Program-made: the position numbers and the translations under genes
Part shown: one piece after another, positions 1 through 6,716 of the stretch
Layout of the letters: every line of letters starts with the position of its first letter
Numbering within the stretch: position 1 is the first letter of the stretch
Assembly: GCA_963592385.1 (NCBI GenBank)
Contig: CAVAWX010000089.1
Span: forward strand, 1 to 6,779
Length of the DNA stretch: 6,779 nucleotides
Source: CAVAWX01 sp963592385
Lineage (GTDB): Bacteria; Actinomycetota; Coriobacteriia; Coriobacteriales; QAMH01
Direction of reading: 5' to 3'
Notes under the pieces: model-generated
What the model was told of the DNA's origin: nothing
The model's input: the letters and a program-made list of their open reading frames with translations, nothing else
Databases searched by the model: none

Positions 1-672
1 GACGCCATGCTCGACGACGATTTCGGGCTGGATGAGGAAGCCGAGCCGCTGCCGGTCGAGCAGACCGTCACCGTGGCCTTCGACGCGCCGGATGCCCTGC
101 GCTACGAGTTTCCCTACATGGAAGAAGCGGGGGACACGCCCGCCGCGGATGCCGCTGGCGACGACTCTGCGCCGGCCGCGCCCGACACGCCGGGCGCCGA
201 CGATGCGCCCGCGTCTTCACCTTCACCCGCCGCATCCGACGCGGACGCCGCACCCGAGTCCGCTGTACCCGCCGCGCTCGACGCGCCCGACGCGCCCGAG
301 CCGGCGCCCCCCTTCACCGTGGAACTGCTCGCCCCCGAGGCGCCGCCCGAGCTGCCCGCAGACGACGAGCCGCCCGCGCGAAGCGCCGAGGAAGAAGCGC
401 TGGCCTGGGAGAAGTTCGAGTCCAACCGCAAGAAGGCGCAGAGCTTCCGCGACCGGGGCAAGAACCTCGTGGCGGCGGGCCTCTTCGCCCGCGCGGCCGA
501 CCTCGCGCCCGAACGCCAGCAGTGGCGCGAGATGCTCTTCGAGGAGCTGGGCTGCTACGTGCGCGCCGACAAGATGGACGAGGCGCGCGAGCTTGCCCGC
601 CTCCTGCTGCGCCAGGGCACCCTCACCCGCGCGAACCGCATCAAGCTCAATGCAATCATCAGCAAGAAGTAG
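1..672 (+). CDS. 3' part of an uncharacterised protein with acidic Ala/Pro-rich linker and helical TPR-like C-terminus (5' partial)
   Basis: The frame is open from the first base. The ATG at 7 has no visible ribosome-binding site, so the gene most likely begins upstream of the window. Residues 1 to about 45 are acidic. Residues of about 45-135 form a low-complexity linker rich in Ala, Pro, Asp and Glu. From Trp136 to the end the sequence is charged and helix-forming. The segments around GLFARAADLAPERQQWREML and DKMDEARELARLLLRQG have the Ala/Leu spacing of tetratricopeptide-type helical pairs. I see no membrane segment, catalytic motif or metal site. The likely architecture is an unknown N-terminal domain, a disordered spacer and a C-terminal protein-interaction module. 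The family is not recognised. The TPR assignment is inference from helix pattern; the reading frame itself is clear. The stop lies 57 bases before the next gene on the same strand. Confidence 0.7.
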   Translation, partial: DAMLDDDFGLDEEAEPLPVEQTVTVAFDAPDALRYEFPYMEEAGDTPAADAAGDDSAPAAPDTPGADDAPASSPSPAASDADAAPESAVPAALDAPDAPEPAPPFTVELLAPEAPPELPADDEPPARSAEEEALAWEKFESNRKKAQSFRDRGKNLVAAGLFARAADLAPERQQWREMLFEELGCYVRADKMDEARELARLLLRQGTLTRANRIKLNAIISKK

Positions 673-678
673 TACAAT
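673..678 (+). promoter_or_regulatory. Possible -10 box (TACAAT) for the VanW-domain gene
   Basis: TACAAT overlaps the end of the preceding stop codon region and matches the sigma-A -10 consensus at five of six positions. No good -35 hexamer lies 16-18 bases upstream; TGCAAT at 651-656 is a poor match. Transcription would begin near 685, leaving a leader of about 45 bases before the GTG start. This is a weak assignment from one half of a promoter. Confidence 0.25.
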
Positions 679-729
679 CCGCCTTTGACGTATGTCCGCA
701 TGCCCCGCGCGAGCCGAGAGGAGAAAAAC

Positions 730-1689
730 GTGCCGCAGATTGTTGCCGTCGCTTTGTGCAGCGTGCTCGTAGCTGTGTGCATGTTCGGCAGCGGGGTCGC
801 CCTCAACGCCGCGCAGGCTCCCGAGGGGCAGCAGCAGACCCAAAGCGGCGGCTCGGCGAACACGGGCCAGGACGCCACGTACATGCTGGGCACGAGCGAG
901 CTGGTCTCCGAGACGGGCGACGAGGCGCGCGCGGCCAACATCGCGCTGGCGGCGCAGGCCATCGACGGCACGGTCGTCGACGCGGGCGGCGCGTTTTCCT
1001 TAAACGACACTCTCACCGCAGTTTCCGCACGCTACCGCCAGACCGACCAGACGGCCGGCACCGACGACGCGAAGCCGGCGCCCGGTATCAACCAGGTGGC
1101 AAGCGCCCTCTACATCGCCGCGCTGAAGGCGGGCCTGTCCGTGACCGAGCGGCACGCGGGCACGGCGGCGGCCGAGTATGTCTCGACCGGCTTGGAAGCC
1201 GTGGTCAGCCCGGGCACGGCCGACTTGAAGATCATGAACACGATGGACACTTCCGTCGTGCTGAAGGCGACGGCGCAGGGCCAGAAGGTCGTGGTGAACG
1301 TCGTGGGCAGCGCGCAGGATTCCTCGGTGAAATACGACGTCGTGGCGCGCATCGTCGATGGCGACCTCGACGGGGAGTACAAGGTGGAGAGCTATCTCGT
1401 CACCTACAAAGACGGGGTGAAGAGCGCGGAGAAGAAGCTCGCGGAGAGCACCTACACGGGCAGCCCCGCGGGCAGCGAGGACGGCGGCGCGAGCAAGGGC
1501 GCCGACGCGAACAAGGGCAACGACGCCTCGGGCGCGAACAACAGCTCGAACAGCGGCTCGAATAGCGGCTCGAACACGGGCAGCTCGAACAATGCGGATA
1601 ACGGCAGCTCGAACAGCTCCAGCAGCTCGAACTCGAGCAGCTCGACCAACCCCGTGCCCAGCCGGGGCGGCACCTCGCCCGTGAAGTAG
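730..1689 (+). CDS. VanW-domain protein with N-terminal membrane segment and Ser/Asn-rich tail
   Basis: Residues 2 to about 25 are a strongly hydrophobic signal peptide or membrane anchor. Residues of about 68-194 match the VanW domain, including AGGAFSLND, QVASALYIAALKAGL, VTERHAG and a DLKIMN strand. Residues 196-244 resemble the segment that follows VanW domains (VESYLVTYKDG). From about 245 to 319 the protein is a Ser/Asn/Gly linker with no sortase motif. VanW was named from a glycopeptide-resistance cluster, but its biochemical role is unsettled, and nothing here indicates vancomycin resistance. The conserved Cys of the family's GGGxCQ motif is Asn121 here. I chose GTG at 730 because AGAGGAG (717-723) sits six bases upstream. 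ATG at 700 is the alternative: it would add a basic n-region (MPRASREEKN) but lacks a Shine-Dalgarno. TTG at 685 is less likely. The protein is probably extracytoplasmic and envelope-associated. Confidence 0.8.
   Translation: MPQIVAVALCSVLVAVCMFGSGVALNAAQAPEGQQQTQSGGSANTGQDATYMLGTSELVSETGDEARAANIALAAQAIDGTVVDAGGAFSLNDTLTAVSARYRQTDQTAGTDDAKPAPGINQVASALYIAALKAGLSVTERHAGTAAAEYVSTGLEAVVSPGTADLKIMNTMDTSVVLKATAQGQKVVVNVVGSAQDSSVKYDVVARIVDGDLDGEYKVESYLVTYKDGVKSAEKKLAESTYTGSPAGSEDGGASKGADANKGNDASGANNSSNSGSNSGSNTGSSNNADNGSSNSSSSSNSSSSTNPVPSRGGTSPVK
1540..1649 (+). repeat. Imperfect tandem AGCTCGAAC-type repeats encoding a Ser/Asn linker
   Basis: Words such as AACAGCTCG, AGCGGCTCGAA and GGCAGCTCGAAC recur through this stretch, building a Ser-Asn-Gly tail on the VanW-domain protein. 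Such nine- and twelve-base units are prone to slippage in frame, so tail length may vary between strains. The encoded segment is hydrophilic and probably disordered, as expected for a spacer outside the membrane. Confidence 0.7.
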
Positions 1690-1690
1690 A

Positions 1691-1715
1691 GGGCGGCGCC
1701 CGCTTCGTGCCGCCC
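1691..1715 (+). terminator. GC-rich stem-loop just after the VanW-domain gene, weak terminator candidate
   Basis: GGGCGGC (1691-1697) and GCCGCCC (1709-1715) form a perfect seven-pair stem, extendable inward by one G-T and one C-G pair. It starts one base after the stop codon. No T-tract follows, so it is at best a weak intrinsic terminator or a 3' end stabiliser. Confidence 0.45.
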
Positions 1716-1808
1716 GCGTCCTGTGTACGCGCCACCCCGTTTACCAGCGAAATTTCCCCGCCAAAAACCGCGCGGAAAAAAGTATGGATACGCCCGGGTG
1801 CGTGGCGT

Positions 1809-1837
1809 TTGACAGCCCTGAACGTGGGGCGTAAGGT
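1809..1837 (+). promoter_or_regulatory. Promoter of the rpsL-rpsG-fusA-rpsJ operon
   Basis: TTGACA (1809-1814) is a perfect -35 hexamer. Seventeen bases later lies TAAGGT (1832-1837), a TAnnnT -10 box of the kind used by the housekeeping sigma factor of GC-rich actinomycetotes. Transcription would begin near 1844. It is the best promoter match in the window and stands in the right place to drive a highly expressed ribosomal operon. Confidence 0.75.
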
Positions 1838-1843
1838 ACCCCT

Positions 1844-2001
1844 TCGCGTGCCCGCACCCGCCGGCGCGCACCGCCTTTGCGTGCCCATGAACCGGGCCGG
1901 GCTTTCCGGAGGTCGCACACGCGTCACCCTCGCACCTCGGGAGAACCCGCCAGCGCGAAGGCGGCACTTTGCAAGAGGTAGTCAAGCGATAGGAGAATGA
2001 A
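1844..2001 (+). promoter_or_regulatory. Untranslated leader of the rpsL operon with hairpins
   Basis: The 312 bases between the VanW-domain gene and rpsL carry no convincing gene. The part after the promoter is a leader of about 158 bases. GGCGCGCA (1863-1870) pairs with TGCGTGCC (1878-1885) over eight pairs including one wobble. CCGCC (1947-1951) pairs with GGCGG (1960-1964). No T-tract follows either stem, so they are not terminators. Whether the leader binds a ribosomal protein or is simply a 5' untranslated region cannot be told. Upstream of the promoter, an imperfect stem (1753-1761 with 1770-1778, one mismatch) is the only other structure seen. Confidence 0.45.
1991..1995 (+). promoter_or_regulatory. 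Ribosome-binding site that fixes the TTG start of rpsL
   Basis: AGGAG lies six bases before TTG at 2002. The ATG at 1997 overlaps this site, is out of frame with S12 and lies too close to the Shine-Dalgarno to be used. The S12 N-terminus (M-P-T-I-N-Q-L) begins exactly at the TTG. Confidence 0.8.
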
Positions 2002-2376
2002 TTGCCTACCATCAACCAGCTGGTGCGCAAGGGGCGCGCCAAGGCGGCCGACAAGAGCAAGTCGCCCGCACTGAAGGGCAGCCCGCAAAAGCGCGGCGTC
2101 TGCACCCGCGTCTACACCGCGACGCCGAAAAAGCCGAACTCCGCCATGCGCAAGGTCGCCCGCGTGCGCCTCGTCAACGGCATGGAGGTCACGGCCTACA
2201 TCCCGGGCATCGGCCACAACCTGCAGGAGCACTCGATGGTGCTCATCCGCGGCGGCCGTGTGAAGGACCTCCCCGGTGTCCGCTACAAGATCATCCGCGG
2301 CGCGCTCGACACGGCGGCGGTTTCCGACCGCATGCAAAGCCGCAGCCGCTACGGCGCCAAGAAGCCGAAGAAATAG
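2002..2376 (+). CDS. rpsL: 30S ribosomal protein S12
   Basis: S12 sits in the decoding centre of the 30S subunit and helps monitor codon-anticodon pairing. At 124 residues it has the usual length and aligns without gaps to E. coli numbering. It includes QKRGVCTRVYT (29-39), TPKKPNSAMRKVARVRL (41-57) and GIGHNLQEHS (69-78). Lys43 and Lys88 (counting Met), where classical streptomycin-resistance substitutions occur, are both the sensitive-type lysine. Asp89, the site methylthiolated in some bacteria, is also present. The start is TTG, set by AGGAG at 1991-1995. It is the first gene of the str operon, behind a strong promoter, with rpsG 18 bases downstream. Confidence 0.98.
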   Translation: MPTINQLVRKGRAKAADKSKSPALKGSPQKRGVCTRVYTATPKKPNSAMRKVARVRLVNGMEVTAYIPGIGHNLQEHSMVLIRGGRVKDLPGVRYKIIRGALDTAAVSDRMQSRSRYGAKKPKK

Positions 2377-2394
2377 GGAGGGTGAGCAGATACT

Positions 2395-2865
2395 ATGCCA
2401 CGTCGCAATGCAGCTGTCCGCCGCGAGATCGCTCCGGACGTCGTCTACAACAACCGCCTCGTCACGCAGCTGATCAACAAGATCTTGCTGAGCGGCAAGC
2501 GTTCCAAGGCCGAGGGCATCGTCTACGGCGCCTTCGACATCATCGAGACCAAGACCGGCGAGGACCCGCTGTCCGTCTTCAAGAAGGCTGTTGAAAACGT
2601 CAGCCCCAAGCTGGAGGTCAAGCCCCGCCGCGTCGGTGGCGCGACCTACCAGGTCCCCACCGAGGTGAACTCCCGCCGCTCCACCACGCTGGCCATCCGC
2701 TGGATCGTCGGCTACTCGCGCGAGCGCAGGGAGCGCAGCATGGCCGAGCGCCTCGCCGCCGAGATCATGGATGCCGCCAACGGCACCGGCGCCTCGGTGA
2801 AGAAGCGCGAGGACGTCTACAAGATGGCCGAGTCCAACCGTGCGTTCTCGCACTACCGTTTCTAG
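2395..2865 (+). CDS. rpsG: 30S ribosomal protein S7
   Basis: S7 nucleates assembly of the 30S head by binding the 3' major domain of 16S rRNA and lines the E site. The 156-residue length is standard. Family landmarks are MPRRN at the N-terminus, LVTQLINKILLSGKRSKAE (about 22-40), VEVKPRRVGG-like KLEVKPRRVGGATYQVP (about 72-88) and the C-terminal MAESNRAFSHYRF. The ribosome-binding site is a purine-rich run, GGGAGGGTGAG (2376-2386), which begins on the last base of the rpsL stop codon. In E. coli S7 represses its own operon by binding the rpsL-rpsG intergenic RNA. Here that gap is only 18 bases, so the same site cannot be present in that form. The rpsG stop overlaps the fusA ribosome-binding site. 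Confidence 0.98.
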   Translation: MPRRNAAVRREIAPDVVYNNRLVTQLINKILLSGKRSKAEGIVYGAFDIIETKTGEDPLSVFKKAVENVSPKLEVKPRRVGGATYQVPTEVNSRRSTTLAIRWIVGYSRERRERSMAERLAAEIMDAANGTGASVKKREDVYKMAESNRAFSHYRF

Positions 2866-2877
2866 GAGGGGTGGACA

Positions 2878-4986
<2,109 letters not shown>

Positions 4987-5019
4987 GCGTGACGCGAAGA
5001 CGTAAAGGATTGATACGAA

Positions 5020-5328
5020 ATGGCAAATGAGAAAATTCGCATCCGCCTGAAGGGCTACGACCACGAGATCGTCGACCAGTCGACGAAGCTGATCGTGGAC
5101 ACGGCCACGAGCACGGGTGCAAAGATCTGCGGGCCGATCCCGCTGCCGACCGAGCGCAACATGTACACGGTCATCCGCTCGCCGCACGTGAACAAGGACT
5201 CGCGCGAGCAGTTCGAGATGCGCACGCACAAGCGCCTGATCGACATCTTGGACCCGACCGCCAACACGGTCGATTCCCTGATGCGCCTCGACTTGCCGGC
5301 AGGCGTCGACATCGAGATCAAGCTCTAG
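5020..5328 (+). CDS. rpsJ: 30S ribosomal protein S10 (NusE)
   Basis: S10 belongs to the 30S head. Outside the ribosome it acts as NusE in antitermination, bridging NusG and NusB. The length of 102 residues is typical. It shows the family sequences IRIRLKGYDHEIVDQS (6-21), GPIPLPTE (38-45), SPHVNKDSREQFEMRTHKR (54-72) and the C-terminal LDLPAGVDIEIKL. The ribosome-binding site AAAGGA (5004-5009) lies ten bases before ATG, and the gap from fusA is 33 bases, consistent with co-transcription. Normally rpsJ opens a run of rplC, rplD, rplW and rplB. Here it is followed by a structured spacer, a terminator and an unrelated enzyme gene. Confidence 0.98.
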   Translation: MANEKIRIRLKGYDHEIVDQSTKLIVDTATSTGAKICGPIPLPTERNMYTVIRSPHVNKDSREQFEMRTHKRLIDILDPTANTVDSLMRLDLPAGVDIEIKL

Positions 5329-5443
5329 GGTGAAGGTTCAAGGGCGGTGAGCAGCCGCCCGGCGCTCTTGTCGGCTTTCGCGCCGGCGAGGGCAGCTCTA
5401 GGGCAAAGCTTTGGGGGCGCAGCCTGGGGGTCTAGGCTCTAGG
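5322..5443 (+). repeat. Three GCTCTAGG words at and after the rpsJ stop
   Basis: GCTCTAGG occurs at 5322-5329 (including the rpsJ stop), 5395-5402 and 5436-5443, with an extra GTCTAGG at 5430-5436. The first two extend to a shared ten-base word, AGCTCTAGGG (5321-5330 and 5394-5403). GTTCAAG also recurs at 5336-5342, 5456-5462 and 5550-5556. The copies are short and irregularly spaced. They may be traces of duplication of the rpsJ tail, or chance. Confidence 0.4.
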
Positions 5444-5485
5444 ACGCGCCCCGAAGTTCAAGATCTGGGGCGAAATGCGCTGAGG
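5329..5485 (+). other. Structured non-coding spacer between rpsJ and the NAT gene
   Basis: I find no gene here. Three stem-loops are visible. GGGCGG (5342-5347) pairs with CCGCCC (5355-5360). CCGGCGC (5359-5365) pairs with GCGCCGG (5380-5386) and shares two bases with the first, so the two compete at the base. GGGGCGC (5414-5420) pairs with GCGCCCC (5446-5452), with AGCCT/AGGCT (5421-5425, 5434-5438) nested inside it. Together with the terminator that follows, the spacer could be the 3' untranslated region of the str operon or a regulatory leader for the NAT gene. I recognise no known riboswitch and found no convincing antiterminator pairing. Confidence 0.45.
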
Positions 5486-5540
5486 CGGCCTCGGTGCGCG
5501 GCGGTGTGCCCGTCGTGTGCCGGGGCCGTTTTCGTTTTTT
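5486..5540 (+). terminator. Strong intrinsic terminator ending the str operon or attenuating the NAT gene
   Basis: Bases 5486-5504 pair with 5510-5528 as an unbroken 19-pair stem (14 Watson-Crick and 5 G-U pairs) closed by a five-base loop, TGTGC. TTTTCGTTTTTT follows at 5529-5540. GC-rich stem plus T-tract is the textbook Rho-independent form. The T-tract ends 13 bases before the NAT ribosome-binding site, so it stands between rpsJ and the NAT gene with no room for a separate promoter behind it. The extended NAT reading frame from GTG at 5494 would be translated from inside the stem, which argues against that start. Confidence 0.85.
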
Positions 5541-5554
5541 CGCAGCGGAGTTCA

Positions 5555-5583
5555 AGGAGGAGTTCATGAAGACGGTAGAAGAG
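5555..5583 (+). repeat. Start-region repeat, copy 1 (NAT gene)
   Basis: This 29-base segment covers the ribosome-binding site and first six codons of the NAT gene. It matches 6688-6716, the same part of the antitoxin gene, at all positions but one (T at 5576, C at 6709). Both copies have AGGAGGAG, then TTC, then ATG followed by codons for K-T-(V or A)-E-E. Similarity stops right after the match on both sides. Confidence 0.85.
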
Positions 5584-6393
5584 GGTAGTGCGACGGCGGC
5601 ACTGTCGGAACAAGAGCTGCGCGCCTACTTGGAGCGCATCGGGCTCGGCGACCTGCCCGCGCACCCGCAACCCACGCGCGACCTGCTCGATCGGATTGTG
5701 TTCGCGCACCAGTGCTCCATCCCGTTTTCCACTGCGGCCATCGTCTCCGAGGGGCGTCCGCCGGCGCTGGATACGGCCGCGCTTTTCACCAAACTCGTGG
5801 AGGAGGGGCGCGGAGGCTTTTGCTTCGAGTTGAACATGATGTTCGAGAAGCTGCTGCTGGCGCTGGGCTATGATGCGCGGCCGTGCCTATGCCGTTCCGT
5901 GCGCGGGCGCGAGACGCCGGCCGGCATCAACCATCGTGCCGAGCTCGTTTTCTGCGCCGGCGAGCCGCTCTTTGCCGACGTGGGCTTCGGCGGGCCGATG
6001 TGCGCGAGGGCGCTGCCCGTGCGCGACGGCGCCGAGCTCGACGACGGCAGCTACCGCTTTTCCTGCCGTCGCCTCGACGAGACGTGGTGGGCGCTCGAGC
6101 GCCTGACGAAGGGGGCGGGCGACCTGTTCGGCGACGATTGCGCGCCCCGCCGCCAGACCGAGCTGCTGTTGTGCACGGCCGCTGTGTGCGACCGGGATTT
6201 CGACCTGCTTTCCTGCGCCCTCTCGCAGCCGGGCTCGCTCTTCCGCGACCACCTGCTCGTGAACCTGCGCACTGCGGACGGCTACATAGCCTGTCGCGAC
6301 CTCGAGCTGCGGCAACGCGGCGCCGTCTCGCGCACGGAGACGTTCGCGACGCCCGCCGAGCGCGACGCGGCGCTTTCCGTACTCCTTGTCTGA
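5566..6393 (+). CDS. Arylamine N-acetyltransferase
   Basis: NATs are cytosolic enzymes that move an acetyl group from acetyl-CoA to arylamines, hydrazines or arylhydroxylamines through a cysteine intermediate. The Cys-His-Asp triad is complete: Cys86 in RGGFCFELN, His123 in GINHRAELV and Asp138 in ADVGFGGP. The family N-terminal pattern is present as YLERIGL (21-27) and HQCSIPFST (48-56), the latter with ST where PFEN is usual. At 275 residues the length fits the family. I start at ATG 5566, five bases after AAGGAGG (5554-5560). The upstream GTG at 5494 would place the terminator stem inside the coding region. The first 15 or so residues (MKTVEEGSATAALSE) precede the usual NAT start, and the DNA for MKTVEE matches the antitoxin gene near the right end. 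The natural substrate and physiological role cannot be inferred from its neighbours. Expression probably depends on readthrough of the terminator. Confidence 0.92.
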   Translation: MKTVEEGSATAALSEQELRAYLERIGLGDLPAHPQPTRDLLDRIVFAHQCSIPFSTAAIVSEGRPPALDTAALFTKLVEEGRGGFCFELNMMFEKLLLALGYDARPCLCRSVRGRETPAGINHRAELVFCAGEPLFADVGFGGPMCARALPVRDGAELDDGSYRFSCRRLDETWWALERLTKGAGDLFGDDCAPRRQTELLLCTAAVCDRDFDLLSCALSQPGSLFRDHLLVNLRTADGYIACRDLELRQRGAVSRTETFATPAERDAALSVLLV

Positions 6394-6414
6394 AATCGTG
6401 TTACTATATAAATT
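6386..6414 (+). promoter_or_regulatory. Promoter of the toxin-antitoxin-like operon
   Basis: TTGTCT (6386-6391) and TAAATT (6409-6414) are separated by 17 bases, and each matches the sigma-A consensus at four of six positions. The -35 box overlaps the last codons of the NAT gene. The 6401-6422 stretch is strikingly AT-rich in a GC-rich surround. Other -10 registers (TACTAT at 6402, TATAAA at 6407) are possible but have worse spacing. Transcription would start near 6421. Confidence 0.5.
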
Positions 6415-6421
6415 ACGATTT
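6393..6421 (+). promoter_or_regulatory. Inverted-repeat operator, candidate autoregulatory site
   Basis: AAATCGT (6393-6399) and ACGATTT (6415-6421) form a perfect seven-base inverted repeat around a 15-base AT-rich centre. The half-sites are 22 bases apart centre to centre, about two helical turns. One half lies in the promoter spacer and the other at the expected transcription start. This is where an antitoxin or toxin-antitoxin complex would bind to repress its own operon. It is unlikely to act as a terminator because only a short T-run follows and the loop is long and AT-rich. Confidence 0.55.
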
Positions 6422-6438
6422 TAGGAGGAGCAAGCATC

Positions 6439-6702
6439 GTGATTCTGGTTCACCCCCATGCGCTGAAGCACGGTCTTCCTGAAGAGGAGATCGTGTACGC
6501 GTGGGAGAACTTCGTGAAGAGCCAGCAGCGCGAGACTCCGCACGAAGAGCAGTGCGTTCGCGTGGGATACGGCCGATCGACGCCGTCGGCGATACAGATG
6601 GTCGGCGTCGAGAAGGCGTTCGGCACCCTGGTGGTGCATGCGATGACGCCGCCGCAGTCGCGTGTCCTCGACGAGTTGGGAATACCGAGGAGGAGTTCAT
6701 GA
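6439..6702 (+). CDS. Putative toxin of a type II toxin-antitoxin pair (HPHALKHGL family)
   Basis: An 87-residue protein starts at GTG, eight bases after AGGAGGAG (6423-6430). Landmarks are HPHALKHGL (5-13), VGYGRS (42-47) and FGTLVVHAMTPP (61-72). The order of an N-terminal KHG motif, a central G-rich strand and a C-terminal basic or His strand recalls small RelE/BrnT-like RNase toxins. I recall similar proteins as short toxin genes in actinomycetotes. The RelE/BrnT link is inference from pattern, and catalytic residues are not established; His5, His7, Lys10, His11 and His67 are candidates. Support comes from context: small size, an operator-bearing promoter upstream, and a four-base ATGA overlap with a second small gene. 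Its 3' end also contains the ribosome-binding site of that gene, so translation is probably coupled. Confidence 0.65.
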   Translation: MILVHPHALKHGLPEEEIVYAWENFVKSQQRETPHEEQCVRVGYGRSTPSAIQMVGVEKAFGTLVVHAMTPPQSRVLDELGIPRRSS

Positions 6703-6716
6703 AGACGGCAGAAGAG
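6688..6716 (+). repeat. Start-region repeat, copy 2 (antitoxin gene)
   Basis: This is the partner of the segment at 5555-5583, with 28 of 29 bases identical. It spans the last codons of the toxin gene, the embedded ribosome-binding site AGGAGGAG (6688-6695) and the first six codons (M-K-T-A-E-E) of the next gene. The coding constraint from the overlapping toxin frame suggests this is the native context and copy 1 the derived one. Confidence 0.85.

Noticed and set aside
223..843. Minus-strand open frames opposite the first gene and the VanW-domain gene
   Set aside because: Low-complexity translations complementary to Ala/Pro/Asp codons, no ribosome-binding sites, and clear genes on the plus strand.
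1753..1778. Imperfect stem TTTCCCCGC/GCGCGGAAA as a terminator
   Set aside because: One mismatch, and A-rich rather than T-rich sequence follows on the plus strand. On the minus strand there is no gene for it to end.
1707..2000. Plus-strand frame of 97 codons in the rpsL upstream region
   Set aside because: It runs across the promoter and leader, has no ribosome-binding site and no recognisable protein features. Its stop falls at the rpsL start by chance.
2002..2376. Streptomycin-resistance changes in S12
   Set aside because: Lys43 and Lys88 are both the wild-type lysine.
5494..5565. Upstream GTG start giving a 24-residue longer NAT protein
   Set aside because: It begins inside the terminator stem and lacks a ribosome-binding site, while ATG at 5566 has a strong one. 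The added residues (MRGGVPVVCRGRFRFF...) do not look like NAT.
5870..6482. Plus- and minus-strand frames inside the NAT gene
   Set aside because: Arg/Ala-rich shadows of the NAT coding sequence, which has an intact catalytic triad in its own frame.
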